Source: Pseudoalteromonas rubra
GTDB lineage: Bacteria > Pseudomonadota > Gammaproteobacteria > Enterobacterales > Alteromonadaceae
Length of the DNA: 64,000 nt
Assembly: GCF_005886805.2 (NCBI RefSeq)
Contig: NZ_CP045429.1
Location: 3,504,501 to 3,568,500 of the forward strand
Reading direction: 5' to 3'
Position 1 is the stretch's first letter; every line of letters begins with the position of its first letter. Positions 43,389 through 51,381 of the stretch are shown here, piece after piece. The notes under the pieces were generated by a model, which was given only the letters and a program-made list of their open reading frames with translations, was not told the origin of the DNA and made no database searches. The position numbers and the translations under genes were made by a program.

Positions 43389-43412
43389 AGTGCATTGTCT
43401 CCTCTTGCGTTT

Positions 43413-43463
43413 TTCGGCACTATATCGACTACTCAATGTCCATGCTTCGGCCTATATCGAACT
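43413..43463. promoter_or_regulatory. two direct repeats in the ArsR-NIPSNAP divergent region (likely operator)
   Basis: TTCGGCACTATATCGACT (43413-43430) and TTCGGCCTATATCGAACT (43446-43463) are near-identical and 33 bp apart, about three helical turns. They lie between the divergent starts if the ArsR gene begins at ATG 43469. They fit binding sites for the adjacent regulator. Confidence 0.6.
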
Positions 43464-43468
43464 ATCTA

Positions 43469-44170
43469 ATGCACGATCCCGACATCACAGTAATTGCCAG
43501 CTTGATTGGTGAACCTACCAGGGCACGTATGCTCCTTGCCTTAATGTCGGGTAAAGCCCTGACAGCAACAGAGTTAGCACTTGAAGCAGACATCACTGCG
43601 CAGACGGCAAGCAGCCATCTGTCAAAACTGGTTGACAGGTCACTCATTACAGTCAGAAAACAAGGCAGACACAAATACTTCCAACTTAAAGGTCAGGCTG
43701 TTGCGGGTTTGATTGAACAGCTACTCACACTCAGTAGCAGCACAGTACTGAAAACCAATAGTGGGCCAGACGACCCTTATCTTCGACAAGCACGCGTATG
43801 TTATGACCATATTGCGGGTGAACTGGGCGTTCAGCTCTATGATGCGCTGGTCGCGGCGAACTACATAGAAGATAAACAAGCACAGACTTTGCTGACACCC
43901 AGAGGCACTGCATTTTTTGAGCAGCTGGGCGTCTGTTTTAGCACCTTTAAAGAGAAAAAACGGCCGATCTGTAAATCATGTTTGGATTGGAGTGAGAGAC
44001 GCAATCACCTGGCAGGTAGTCTGGGAAACTGGATCCTGAATGATGCACTTGAACGAGGCTGGCTGAAAAGAGTACCCGATTCACGAGTACTCATTTTCAG
44101 TGATGAAGCGCACAGTAAACGCTTTGCTAAAACCTATGGTTTAAAACTCACAGACAATACTGAGAAATAA
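43469..44170 (+). CDS. ArsR-family transcriptional regulator
   Basis: The winged-helix ArsR domain covers about residues 1-90: VIASLIGEPTRARMLLALMS, LTATELALEADITAQTASSH (helix-turn-helix) and ITVRKQGRHKYFQL. The C-terminal half contains CKSCLDWSERRNHLAGSLG, a cysteine-bearing region common in a two-domain ArsR subgroup. I prefer ATG 43469 (233 residues), which begins MHDPDI as in related proteins and keeps both direct repeats outside the gene; ATG 43436 and 43442 are possible. None has a good ribosome site. It probably represses the divergent NIPSNAP-ABM operon and itself. The inducer is unknown. The 3' end overlaps the PH-domain gene by 23 bases. Confidence 0.87.
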   Translation: MHDPDITVIASLIGEPTRARMLLALMSGKALTATELALEADITAQTASSHLSKLVDRSLITVRKQGRHKYFQLKGQAVAGLIEQLLTLSSSTVLKTNSGPDDPYLRQARVCYDHIAGELGVQLYDALVAANYIEDKQAQTLLTPRGTAFFEQLGVCFSTFKEKKRPICKSCLDWSERRNHLAGSLGNWILNDALERGWLKRVPDSRVLIFSDEAHSKRFAKTYGLKLTDNTEK

Positions 44171-44522
44171 TTTTATAGACCTGATTAATGTTGTCGCCTG
44201 CTTTGAATTCTTTGGTTAGTGGCTCAGGCTCAGAACCTATCCAGATTTTCAGCTCAGCGTCCAAATCAAAATGACCAGCCGACTCCTTACTGAACTTAGT
44301 GATTTTGCTATAGGGAATGCTGAGCATTTCCACTTTAGAGCCGGTGACACCTTGCTTGTCCACCAGGATAAGTCGTTTGTTAGTAAACACAAACATATCC
44401 CGAATGACTTTATAAGCCTGCTCAACGCTTTCCCCGTCTATCAGGGTATCATTTAATAGCTTGTCTAGCTCATCGCTGTCTACTTCACTGGCATTACCCA
44501 ATAATCCACTTAATAGTCCCAT
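44148..44522 (-). CDS. bacterial PH-domain protein
   Basis: This 124-residue protein begins with a short Gly/Leu-rich helix (MGLLSGLLGNASEVD). The pleckstrin-homology-like fold follows: LNDTLIDGESVEQAYKVIRD, MFVFTNKRLILVDKQGVTGS, MLSIPYSKITKFSKES and a C-terminal helix ending KIISQYCL. Bacterial PH proteins (PF08000-like) are soluble and form ring-like oligomers, but their function is largely unknown. Its 3' end overlaps the convergent ArsR-type gene by 23 bases. It is downstream of arfA on the same strand, 80 bases apart. Confidence 0.88.
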   Translation of the reverse strand: MGLLSGLLGNASEVDSDELDKLLNDTLIDGESVEQAYKVIRDMFVFTNKRLILVDKQGVTGSKVEMLSIPYSKITKFSKESAGHFDLDAELKIWIGSEPEPLTKEFKAGDNINQVYKIISQYCL

Positions 44523-44578
44523 CTGATTGCTCCTTTTATTTAATCAGCCACAAGCTTAGTAACATAACATCCGTTTGT

Positions 44579-44629
44579 CGAAAGCCTTATCTTATTGCTC
44601 GCCTAAGTTGCAATAAGGTAAGGCTCTCG
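44579..44629 (-). promoter_or_regulatory. long hairpin over the arfA stop codon (probable RNase III site)
   Basis: The arms at 44579-44598 and 44610-44629 pair over 20 positions with one C-A mismatch and one G-U pair on the minus strand. The arfA stop codon (44603-44605) lies in the 11-base loop. In E. coli, a stem in the arfA 3' coding end is cleaved by RNase III, making a non-stop mRNA that trans-translation clears. The same logic is likely here. Confidence 0.8.
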
Positions 44630-44785
44630 GCCTTGATGCTTGTCTTTTCGACGATAGCTGCCTTTGCCTTTTTTACTTTTCTCAACTTTGCTTTTGAACA
44701 ATGGACTGGTTACCAATGCTTTCAAGGCATTGTCTTTAATGTCGCCACGCTGATGGTCGTGGGACTGGCTGCGTTTGCTTGCCAT
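44603..44785 (-). CDS. arfA: alternative ribosome-rescue factor ArfA
   Basis: This 60-residue protein has the ArfA core: [20 protein letters not shown], then [18 protein letters not shown]. ArfA enters stalled non-stop ribosomes and recruits RF2 to release the peptide when tmRNA is lacking. The basic [10 protein letters not shown] segment matches the part that binds the empty mRNA channel. The reading frame stops soon after [14 protein letters not shown], within a strong RNA hairpin, so full-length protein is probably made only when trans-translation fails. CAGGAG about 10 bases upstream supports ATG 44785. It is a single gene, divergent from the alpha/beta hydrolase. Confidence 0.92.
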   Translation of the reverse strand: MASKRSQSHDHQRGDIKDNALKALVTSPLFKSKVEKSKKGKGSYRRKDKHQGREPYLIAT

Positions 44786-44982
44786 ACGTAGTATACTCCT
44801 GAATATAAGATGAAATATTAGCCAGTTTTGGCTGCGCTGATTATTGATGTATTTAGACCGCTATGCAAGTACATTTTAGTGGCAAAACATAAAAATCTTT
44901 TGCTTCCTTTACGCTGCAAATCAAGAATGTAACTCTCTATGAGCTATACTTTTTTTCAAAGTTGAATGACTCTGTTAAACCT

Positions 44983-45969
44983 ATGCGTAGCATTAAAACC
45001 TCAAATGGTCTCACTCTGAGCTATCAGGACTGTGGTAACCGACATGCACCAACCATTATCCTGATTATGGGACTGGGCGCGCAAATGACCGTATGGCCCG
45101 ATGAGCTGTATTTTGGTCTGGTCGAAAGAGGGTTTAGAGTGATCCGCTTTGATAATCGCGATACCGGATTATCGAGTCATCTTGACGAACATGGTACCCC
45201 CAACCTGTTCAAAACCTGGTTACGTCGTAAGGTCCCTTTTGGTAAGCAGGCGCCCTATTCACTGGAGGATATGGCAAACGATGTACTGGCGCTGATGAAA
45301 GCGTTAAAAATCAAAAAAGCACACCTAGTTGGCGCTTCTATGGGTGGCATGATTGCACAGATCCTGGCGGCCAAACAGCGCAAAAAGGTACTCAGCCTGA
45401 CTTCAATTATGTCTAACGCTAACAACCAGTTAATCTCTGGAAAAAGCCTAGGAGTATTATTAAAACTGGCTCGCCTGGCACCGCGTAATAACAGCCCTCA
45501 GGCCGCGATTTCTTATAATGTCAGACTTAACCAACTGATTGGGAGCCCAGCCTACCCGCGAGACGAACAGACTCTGCGTGAGCAAGCGACCATGCACATC
45601 AGCCGAGCCCACAACCCGGCCGGGTTTAAACGCCAGCTTGCTGCCATTACGGCCAGCGGTGACAGGCGCCATTTGCTCACCCGGATTAAAGCGCCCACTT
45701 TGGTGATCCACGGCACCCACGATCCCATTTTTCCGCTCACAGCAGGCCAGCAAACTGCCGCCGAAATTCGCAAAGCAAGACTCAAAATCGTTGAAGGTCT
45801 GGGCCATGACTTTCCGCCTATGCTGATGGGAAAAATGGCAAAGTGGATTGCAAAGCACGTGAAAAAAGCCGAACTCAAACGGCTAAAAAAGAAACGGAAG
45901 AAAAAGACGGCTACTGAGCAAGTCGAACGACTATCAACACAAACGAGTAAGCCCGACCCGTCAAGCTAA
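44983..45969 (+). CDS. alpha/beta-fold hydrolase
   Basis: This protein of about 328 residues has the classic catalytic set: oxyanion region LIMGLGAQMTVW, nucleophile elbow GASMGG (Ser), acid in HGTHDPIFP (Asp) and His in GLGHDFPP. The type is that of small esterase/lipase or C-C hydrolases. The last 40 residues are very basic (ELKRLKKKRKKK), unusual for the fold, and may bind nucleic acid or membranes. No ribosome site is clear; a TTG at 44962 would add seven residues. The nitronate-monooxygenase-like gene follows after 82 bases. Substrate unknown. Confidence 0.87.
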   Translation: MRSIKTSNGLTLSYQDCGNRHAPTIILIMGLGAQMTVWPDELYFGLVERGFRVIRFDNRDTGLSSHLDEHGTPNLFKTWLRRKVPFGKQAPYSLEDMANDVLALMKALKIKKAHLVGASMGGMIAQILAAKQRKKVLSLTSIMSNANNQLISGKSLGVLLKLARLAPRNNSPQAAISYNVRLNQLIGSPAYPRDEQTLREQATMHISRAHNPAGFKRQLAAITASGDRRHLLTRIKAPTLVIHGTHDPIFPLTAGQQTAAEIRKARLKIVEGLGHDFPPMLMGKMAKWIAKHVKKAELKRLKKKRKKKTATEQVERLSTQTSKPDPSS

Positions 45970-46051
45970 GCCTGGTTTGAAATATTCGCTTTTCTTATGT
46001 ACTACTTTCCCGGTATGCTTACAACACATCAGACCAGTTCAAATCATCAAC

Positions 46052-47089
46052 ATGAAAACACGTATTACCCATTTGCTTGGCATAGAAAAGCCCATCATTT
46101 TACCCGGCATGAGCTGGATCTCGGTCCCTGAACTTGTAGCGGCCGTATGCAACGCCGGTGGGCTGGGGATTTTAGCCACCGGGCCACTGACACAAGAGCA
46201 AACACGCCAGGCCATCGCCAAAATTCGCACTCTGACCGATAAACCCTTTGGCGTTGGAGTCACCTTACTGATGCCCGGCGCAAAAGAAAATGCCAAGGTC
46301 GCTTTGGCTGAGCAGGTGCCGGTGATTAACTTTTCTCTGGGCAAAGGTGACTGGATAGTGGAAGGCGTAAAACGCTACGGCGGTAAAACCATTGCCACTG
46401 TGGTCACCGAAAAGCACGCACTGGCTGCACAAAAAAGCGGTGCCGATGCCTTGCTGGTCACCGGTCATGAAGCCGCAGCCCATGGTGGTGAAGTAACGTC
46501 GCTGTGCTTAGTGCCTAATATTGTCGAACTGGTCGACATCCCAGTGATCGCAGCAGGCGGGTTTTCCGATGGCAAAGGCTTACTGGCTGCTCTGGCATTG
46601 GGCGCTGATGCCGTAGCCATGGGCTCTCGCCTGGCTACCAGCACGCAAAGCCCGGTCCATCAGAATGTCAAACAAGCGGTGGTTGACAAAAAGGTGGCGG
46701 ACACCATTTACTCTAAAAACTTCGATGGCCTGTATGCCCGGGTAATGAAAACCCCGATGGCAGAAAAAGCCACCCGCCGTCCCATGAATCCCATAGTGGC
46801 AGTCTTTAAATCCTTTAAAGCGTCAAAAATGGTCGATATGCCGCTGTGGAAATTACTACTGGGACTACTGGCCCAGTTCGACAAAATACGTATGCTGACT
46901 CTGTTTGGTGCCGCCACAGAAAAACTGGAAGCCGCCACCATAGCGGGCGACCTGGAAAACGGCGTACAGTTTATTGGCCAGTCTCAGGGAATGATCCGCG
47001 ATATCGAACCCGTTGAGGTACTGATGGAACGCATTATGGTTGAAGCAGAAGCCGAGCATACCCGGATCAACAAACTCATGATGCAATGA
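46052..47089 (+). CDS. nitronate monooxygenase/FabK-like flavoprotein
   Basis: I chose ATG 46052 (345 residues) because the TIM-barrel start ITHLLGIEKPIILPGMSWIS follows directly; the longer frame from 45977 has no family-like sequence. FMN-binding features include NAGGLGILATG, LLVTGHEAAAHGGEV and the phosphate-binding PVIAAGGFSDGKGL with LGADAVAMGSR. Members oxidise nitronates or reduce enoyl-ACP (FabK); I cannot tell which here. It lies 82 bases after the alpha/beta hydrolase gene on the same strand and may be co-transcribed. Confidence 0.87.
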   Translation: MKTRITHLLGIEKPIILPGMSWISVPELVAAVCNAGGLGILATGPLTQEQTRQAIAKIRTLTDKPFGVGVTLLMPGAKENAKVALAEQVPVINFSLGKGDWIVEGVKRYGGKTIATVVTEKHALAAQKSGADALLVTGHEAAAHGGEVTSLCLVPNIVELVDIPVIAAGGFSDGKGLLAALALGADAVAMGSRLATSTQSPVHQNVKQAVVDKKVADTIYSKNFDGLYARVMKTPMAEKATRRPMNPIVAVFKSFKASKMVDMPLWKLLLGLLAQFDKIRMLTLFGAATEKLEAATIAGDLENGVQFIGQSQGMIRDIEPVEVLMERIMVEAEAEHTRINKLMMQ

Positions 47090-47215
47090 CCTTAAGCTCA
47101 AATTCGCTCTCGCTAAACAACGATGCATGTTAGCCAAGCGATGGGGTGCTCTTAAAGGGTTGTCTGTGTAATAATTAACTGTAATTAAAACACTTAACCT
47201 TATCCAGACACCCAG

Positions 47216-48028
47216 ATGCAACAGGTAATCGACATCCAGTGGTGGCAGCTGGGCTTATTCAGCCTGACCTTGCTGCTGCCCTTTACCATTAACGCGCTGT
47301 ACCAACTCAAGATTGGCAAAGAAGCCGTTATCGGACTCATCCGCATGGTCGTGCAGTTATTGCTGGTCGGCCTGTATCTGGAGTACCTGTTTACGCTCAA
47401 CAACTTGTGGATAAATCTGGTCTGGTTACTGGTGATGCTACTGGTCGGCAGCAGCGCAATTATCAGTAAAGCCCGCCTCCCCAGGCGACCGTTATTTCTG
47501 GCTGTCTTTACGGGTTTATGTGCAGGACTGTTACCTTTGCTGGGCTTCATTACTGTAGTGGTTGTTCAGCCAACCCCGTATTACCATGCTCAGTACCTGA
47601 TCCCACTGGCAGGCATGTTGCTGGGCAACAGCCTCAATGCCAATATTGTTTGCCTGCAACACTTTTTCGACGCCTTTAAAACCCGCTGGTCTGAGTATGA
47701 AGCCGCGCTCTCACTCGGGGCACCCGTGCGCGCAGCCACCCTGCCCTTTGTACAAAACGCCCTGCAAAAAGCGCTCGCGCCTATTCTCGCCACCATGGCC
47801 ACCACAGGCCTGGTCTCACTGCCCGGCATGATGACCGGTCAGATCCTTGGCGGTGCCAGCCCCATGGTAGCCATCAAATATCAGGTGATGATCATGATAG
47901 CCGTCTGGGTCATGATGAGTGTATCTATCACGATGTGCTTGTTTATTGCCGTACGCAATGTGATCAGTCCGCAGGGCAGACTAAATTCTGAATGCCTGGG
48001 GCTGGAAGCAAACAAACATAGAACATAA
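47216..48028 (+). CDS. fetB: FetB-like ABC exporter permease (UPF0014)
   Basis: This 270-residue inner-membrane protein has about seven transmembrane helices. It carries the UPF0014/FetB motifs ALYQLKIGKEAVIGLIRMVV, IPLAGMLLGNSLNANIV and SLPGMMTGQILGGASPMVAI. E. coli FetB pairs with the ATPase FetA in a putative iron exporter protecting against oxidative stress. The usual fetA ATPase gene is not next to it in this window, so the partner must be elsewhere. No strong ribosome site precedes ATG 47216. Confidence 0.82.
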   Translation: MQQVIDIQWWQLGLFSLTLLLPFTINALYQLKIGKEAVIGLIRMVVQLLLVGLYLEYLFTLNNLWINLVWLLVMLLVGSSAIISKARLPRRPLFLAVFTGLCAGLLPLLGFITVVVVQPTPYYHAQYLIPLAGMLLGNSLNANIVCLQHFFDAFKTRWSEYEAALSLGAPVRAATLPFVQNALQKALAPILATMATTGLVSLPGMMTGQILGGASPMVAIKYQVMIMIAVWVMMSVSITMCLFIAVRNVISPQGRLNSECLGLEANKHRT

Positions 48029-48150
48029 TTAAACCCATAAACAATAAACTCGCTTCCAGCGTACCTGTCACCGTTTGCATATTTATTAGTATCGCACGCA
48101 TGGGCCTGTTATCTCTGATTCGCGAAGCGGCTTGAGCTATGGATTGATTT

Positions 48151-48282
48151 ATGGAACAATTCCGCACTTATTTACCCACTTCATTTATTGTGAGCCTGCT
48201 GATTTATATGTCAGTTAAATGCTGTGCACTTAGCACCATCAAAAATAGGCTCAATGCATCCAAAATTCATTCAAAGGAATAA
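48151..48282 (+). CDS. possible 43-residue small membrane protein
   Basis: ATG 48151 opens a 43-codon frame whose stop at 48280-48282 lies 2 bases before the next ATG (48285). It contains one hydrophobic segment (SFIVSLLIYMSV) followed by a Lys-rich tail. The AAGGA ribosome site of the next gene lies within its last codons, which would suit translational coupling. There is no clear ribosome site of its own, and I do not recognise the family. It may be a chance frame. Confidence 0.35.
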   Translation: MEQFRTYLPTSFIVSLLIYMSVKCCALSTIKNRLNASKIHSKE

Positions 48283-48284
48283 TT

Positions 48285-48629
48285 ATGAATCTTTTAAAAA
48301 AAATATCTGTCTCCCTCGTTTTCCTGGTCAGCCTTCCAGCCTTTGCTGATTCTTTTTGTACAGGCAAGGTTACAAAGCTAGGTGTTGGCCGTCATGGAGT
48401 CGTTTATGTGTCTGGTCCTGGCGGTTTGCCCGTCGTTTATTTGTGTAATCTTCAGGGTAAGAGCAATGGTATCGAGACTGAAAGTTGTAAAGCAATGTAC
48501 AGCTCACTGTTGGCTGCGAAGGCGCAAAACAAACCAGTAAGCATTACATTCAACCCTAATATTGGCTCTTGCTCAGGCTTAAGTTCTTGGCGATATGCGC
48601 CAAATGTCAACTGGGTTATTTCTGAGTAA
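48285..48629 (+). CDS. small secreted protein, function unknown
   Basis: This 114-residue protein has a signal peptide (residues 1-21, ending PAFA-DS). The mature domain carries four cysteines (SFCTG, YLCNL, ESCKA, GSCSG) that could form two disulfides. It looks like a compact secreted beta-domain found as short hypothetical proteins in marine gammaproteobacteria, but no named family comes to mind. AAGGA lies 8 bases before the ATG. It may be coupled to the 43-codon frame just upstream. Confidence 0.7.
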   Translation: MNLLKKISVSLVFLVSLPAFADSFCTGKVTKLGVGRHGVVYVSGPGGLPVVYLCNLQGKSNGIETESCKAMYSSLLAAKAQNKPVSITFNPNIGSCSGLSSWRYAPNVNWVISE

Positions 48630-48778
48630 TATAACCTGAGACTATTCGCCAATGGCTCACTTGTAACTGTTGGCGCTTCCCACCTTCATATCGTGAAGCC
48701 TTTATATTAAATGGCTACCTGAACCTGTAGAGCGAGAAAGCAGCAATCGATCAGTTTAGTGCTCACATTGCTGTATGC

Positions 48779-49855
48779 CTAATTCCTGACTTGGTTATTC
48801 CCAAAGCTACAATCTTGCTTGGAGCGCTTAAATACGTTTTTCATCCAAACCTTCTGGTTTTTCGCTGTTTTTACCTGCTCAGGTAAAGCGTAAATCAACA
48901 ACAAATAGTCACCCGTTACCATATCTTTGTCACTAAATGAGGGCGAGTTGGCATCTGACACCATAACGGGTTGAATCACAGCAGTCTGATTATTTCTGCG
49001 TAACTTCAACCTCTCAACGGTGCCCAGACCTGATGCTGAGTGGAAATGGCCGTTCAAATGAACCAGTTTATGCTTCGGATGAGCAGCCAATGCCCTATCA
49101 ATTGACTCCGCCATGGTGTCATCACGTACCACCTGAGCATGGTAAGTATTCAGATAAGGTTTAGTCCGCTTTGAGTGCTTGTCAGTGCTTTGGGCGTCAG
49201 GCTTGTTACCCATTGACCCGGTGAACTTTTCAAAATAGGCGCCTTCCTCAGGCATATAGAACGAAGCAGCTATTTGATTTTTTCGTTGGGCAGGTAATTT
49301 ATCCAGCACACTGAGACCCTCTCTACCGGTACACACAACGATGTCTTTTGGCGCATTGGCAGCAATGACTGGCAAGCCTCGTTGTTTTGCCATTTCTACC
49401 ACTGGACGATAACTGCTTTTATAGTTTTCCCAGGCGCGCGCAAAATGACGAAGAGACCACTCACCTATCTTGCCACTCAGGTAGTCATCAACAATTGGTT
49501 GTACATCACGTTCAAATTGCTCCATCGATAAAATCACTTTTTCACCGCTGTCCAGCATGCGTTGGTAAATCACAGCTTGTGCAAGGTGATTACCGGGATG
49601 ACCATGGTTTTCTCCAATAAAGACAACATCATATTCAAGAAGCCCACCATTACTGAGGCTGAGATCGACCACAACGGGCTTACCACTTCTTACATCAATG
49701 AGTTCATAGTCATACAAATTAACCAGCGGTCGAGTGAGCTGCCATCTTCCTTCCGTTGCGATTAATTTCTGTGAAGGTGACGAATTATGATTAAGTGAAC
49801 AAGCACTTAAAAAAGTAAAGGTGATGACAATACAAGCCGTACAAAGTTTGTTCAC
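48779..49855 (-). CDS. ChaN-family lipoprotein
   Basis: This 358-residue protein has a lipoprotein signal peptide with lipobox LSAC (Cys19); the +2 Ser suggests the outer membrane. The ChaN/haem-binding uptake fold is marked by DVVFIGENHGHPGNHLAQA, ILSMEQFERDVQPIV, LPVIAANAPKDIV and a later LVHLNGHFHSASGLGT. ChaN of Campylobacter binds haem at a dimer interface and is linked to iron uptake; this function is likely but not proven here. It is longer than the minimal family, with an extra Lys-rich insert. It stands alone, with a MITE-like element upstream. Confidence 0.85.
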   Translation of the reverse strand: MNKLCTACIVITFTFLSACSLNHNSSPSQKLIATEGRWQLTRPLVNLYDYELIDVRSGKPVVVDLSLSNGGLLEYDVVFIGENHGHPGNHLAQAVIYQRMLDSGEKVILSMEQFERDVQPIVDDYLSGKIGEWSLRHFARAWENYKSSYRPVVEMAKQRGLPVIAANAPKDIVVCTGREGLSVLDKLPAQRKNQIAASFYMPEEGAYFEKFTGSMGNKPDAQSTDKHSKRTKPYLNTYHAQVVRDDTMAESIDRALAAHPKHKLVHLNGHFHSASGLGTVERLKLRRNNQTAVIQPVMVSDANSPSFSDKDMVTGDYLLLIYALPEQVKTAKNQKVWMKNVFKRSKQDCSFGNNQVRN

Positions 49856-49981
49856 GAGACCCGTTCCTCCTGAAAAATAATATCAAAATATCTGCCAAAG
49901 AAGCGTAACTGGCGCCTTACAGCTAATAAAAGTCCCAAGAGTTTGATCTTAGTCTTTGTAACGCTCGTACAGCCTTTTGTT

Positions 49982-50143
49982 ATACCCATTTGCTTAGTTA
50001 AGTGCGCCATTTTGAGGCGAGAAAACATCGTCAATAACTAGGCAAAAATCTTGCTATTTAGTTGTTCTCAATAAGAAGTTTTTGGCATCGTTAGCGTCAT
50101 ATTTGCTCCTTCAAATTGAACAGATAGTAAGTGAAATTGGTAT
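49982..50143. repeat. MITE-like element, copy B (162 bp)
   Basis: It has the same 162-bp length, orientation and layout as copy A, with shared internal blocks such as TTTTGAGGCGAGAAAA, GCAAAAATCTTGCTATTTAG (one difference) and TATTTGCTCCTTCAAAT. The right end read on the other strand begins ATACCAATTTCACTTA. It lies in the spacer between the divergent ChaN and DUF6482-like genes. Confidence 0.85.
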
Positions 50144-50280
50144 TCGTAAATTGCATAAACAAGCGACCCTGATTCAATACTCCTAGCCTGCACGACAAGC
50201 TTGGCTATATTGCTGAGAGTAACCGGAACTGAGCCATTACTCAGGCACAAAATCAGACATTCATATACGGTGACGAAGAC

Positions 50281-50601
50281 ATGAAGGTATTCTATAGAGA
50301 CTTGGCAGCAAAAAAAATTGATAAGCTGGTCATTAACTCGCTTGATCAGGCGCTGTACCAGGCAATAGTCATCATAAACGGCGAAGAGCATATCGTCTGG
50401 CAAAATGAAAAAACAACGTTATTAACCCGGAATTTAACAGAGATGCGGGAATACTTTGAACAATTTGATATCCATGAAATAGCGCTCAGACACGAAAGTG
50501 CTTACGACGAAATGATAGGTTCAGAGCCAAAAAAGAACAGCAACAGGTTAGAAGTCCCACTCGGTAAAAGCCCCTACGCTTTACCAAAACACTTACACTG
50601 A
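50281..50601 (+). CDS. small conserved protein (DUF6482-like)
   Basis: This 106-residue cytosolic protein begins FYRDLAAKKIDKLVINSL and continues with a short beta-rich part (QAIVIINGEEHIVWQN) and a helix (TRNLTEMREYFEQFDIHEIA). This order matches small DUF6482-type proteins of gammaproteobacteria, whose function is unknown. It has no membrane segment. No strong ribosome site precedes ATG 50281. It is flanked by the MITE-like element and a 348-bp empty stretch, so it is probably transcribed alone. Confidence 0.65.
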   Translation: MKVFYRDLAAKKIDKLVINSLDQALYQAIVIINGEEHIVWQNEKTTLLTRNLTEMREYFEQFDIHEIALRHESAYDEMIGSEPKKNSNRLEVPLGKSPYALPKHLH

Positions 50602-50961
50602 AGCTTTGCGTGAGACAGGCAAACATTTCTCTTTTCTAAAAAGCCCCTGGCGCTCCGCCATCTATCTGCTCGACGCGCCTTGCTCCTGAAATAAAACCAG
50701 CATGCGTATTGAAGTGAATAATAAGAACACGAATGGTGGTGGCGGTAACTAAGCAAACTAATAAGTAACCTCTACATCACCGATTAGACTGCTAAATTAC
50801 CACTCTCCAGATGCTTTTATTTGAAAACAAGCACCGACCCCACCTCCATCACAGTGCTGAATATATAAACGCTCTCAGTGTTTACTAAAAGTCTATTTTA
50901 GACTTCCTTTCAGTATGTTAGGATTAACTAACCAATCAATTGTGCGAGTGTGGCGCAGCCC
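50602..50961. other. 360-bp stretch without a convincing gene
   Basis: There is no repeat or clear terminator. A 16-codon frame at 50702-50752 ending in a glycine run is too short to support. The promoter of the DUF3088-like gene must lie here. Confidence 0.5.
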
Positions 50962-51261
50962 ATGAAACCAAAATTATTTGTTCTGAAAATGCCGTTCGAA
51001 GACGGTCCCGGAAAAATGTGGATTTGTTCACATTGCGCATTAATAGAAGGGGCGTTATCGGCCAATCCGCATTGGCTAGAGGCTATTGATGTTCGTCGTA
51101 TCGGCTTTGCAAAACCTCGCAGTGAAGTTGTTGCACTTTTAGGTGAAGACAACCAGTGGCTGCCTGTTCTCATTTTAAACAAGCATCATACGATTACTGA
51201 TCCTGTGGAGATAATCAATTACCTGGCAGAACAATTTGGCGGTGCCAGTGTACACCCCTAA
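50962..51261 (+). CDS. DUF3088-family protein
   Basis: This 99-residue protein shows the DUF3088 pattern: KLFVLKMPFEDGPGKMWICS, HCALIEGALSANPHWL, IDVRRIGFAKPRSEVVALLG and EDNQWLPVLIL, ending with DPVEIINYLAEQFGG. The thioredoxin-like glutaredoxin/GST-N fold, with one CxxC-like segment (CSHC), suggests a thiol-related role, but the function is unknown. ATG 50962 is the simplest start; a GTG at 50950 adds four residues. A DUF523 gene follows 120 bases downstream. Confidence 0.78.
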   Translation: MKPKLFVLKMPFEDGPGKMWICSHCALIEGALSANPHWLEAIDVRRIGFAKPRSEVVALLGEDNQWLPVLILNKHHTITDPVEIINYLAEQFGGASVHP

Positions 51262-51381
51262 CTCAGAGGTAATGGCCTAAAAGCTTAGTTCCGATTAGCT
51301 ATGGCTATAGGTCATACCGAATATAAGACTGGCCACCTCAGTCAATTACCCAGACTTGGGCTGTTTAGAAAGGAGTTACTG

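Noticed and set aside
50702..50752. 16-codon frame ending in a glycine run, resembling a tiny peptide precursor
   Set aside because: It has no ribosome site, no modifying enzyme nearby and is too short to support.
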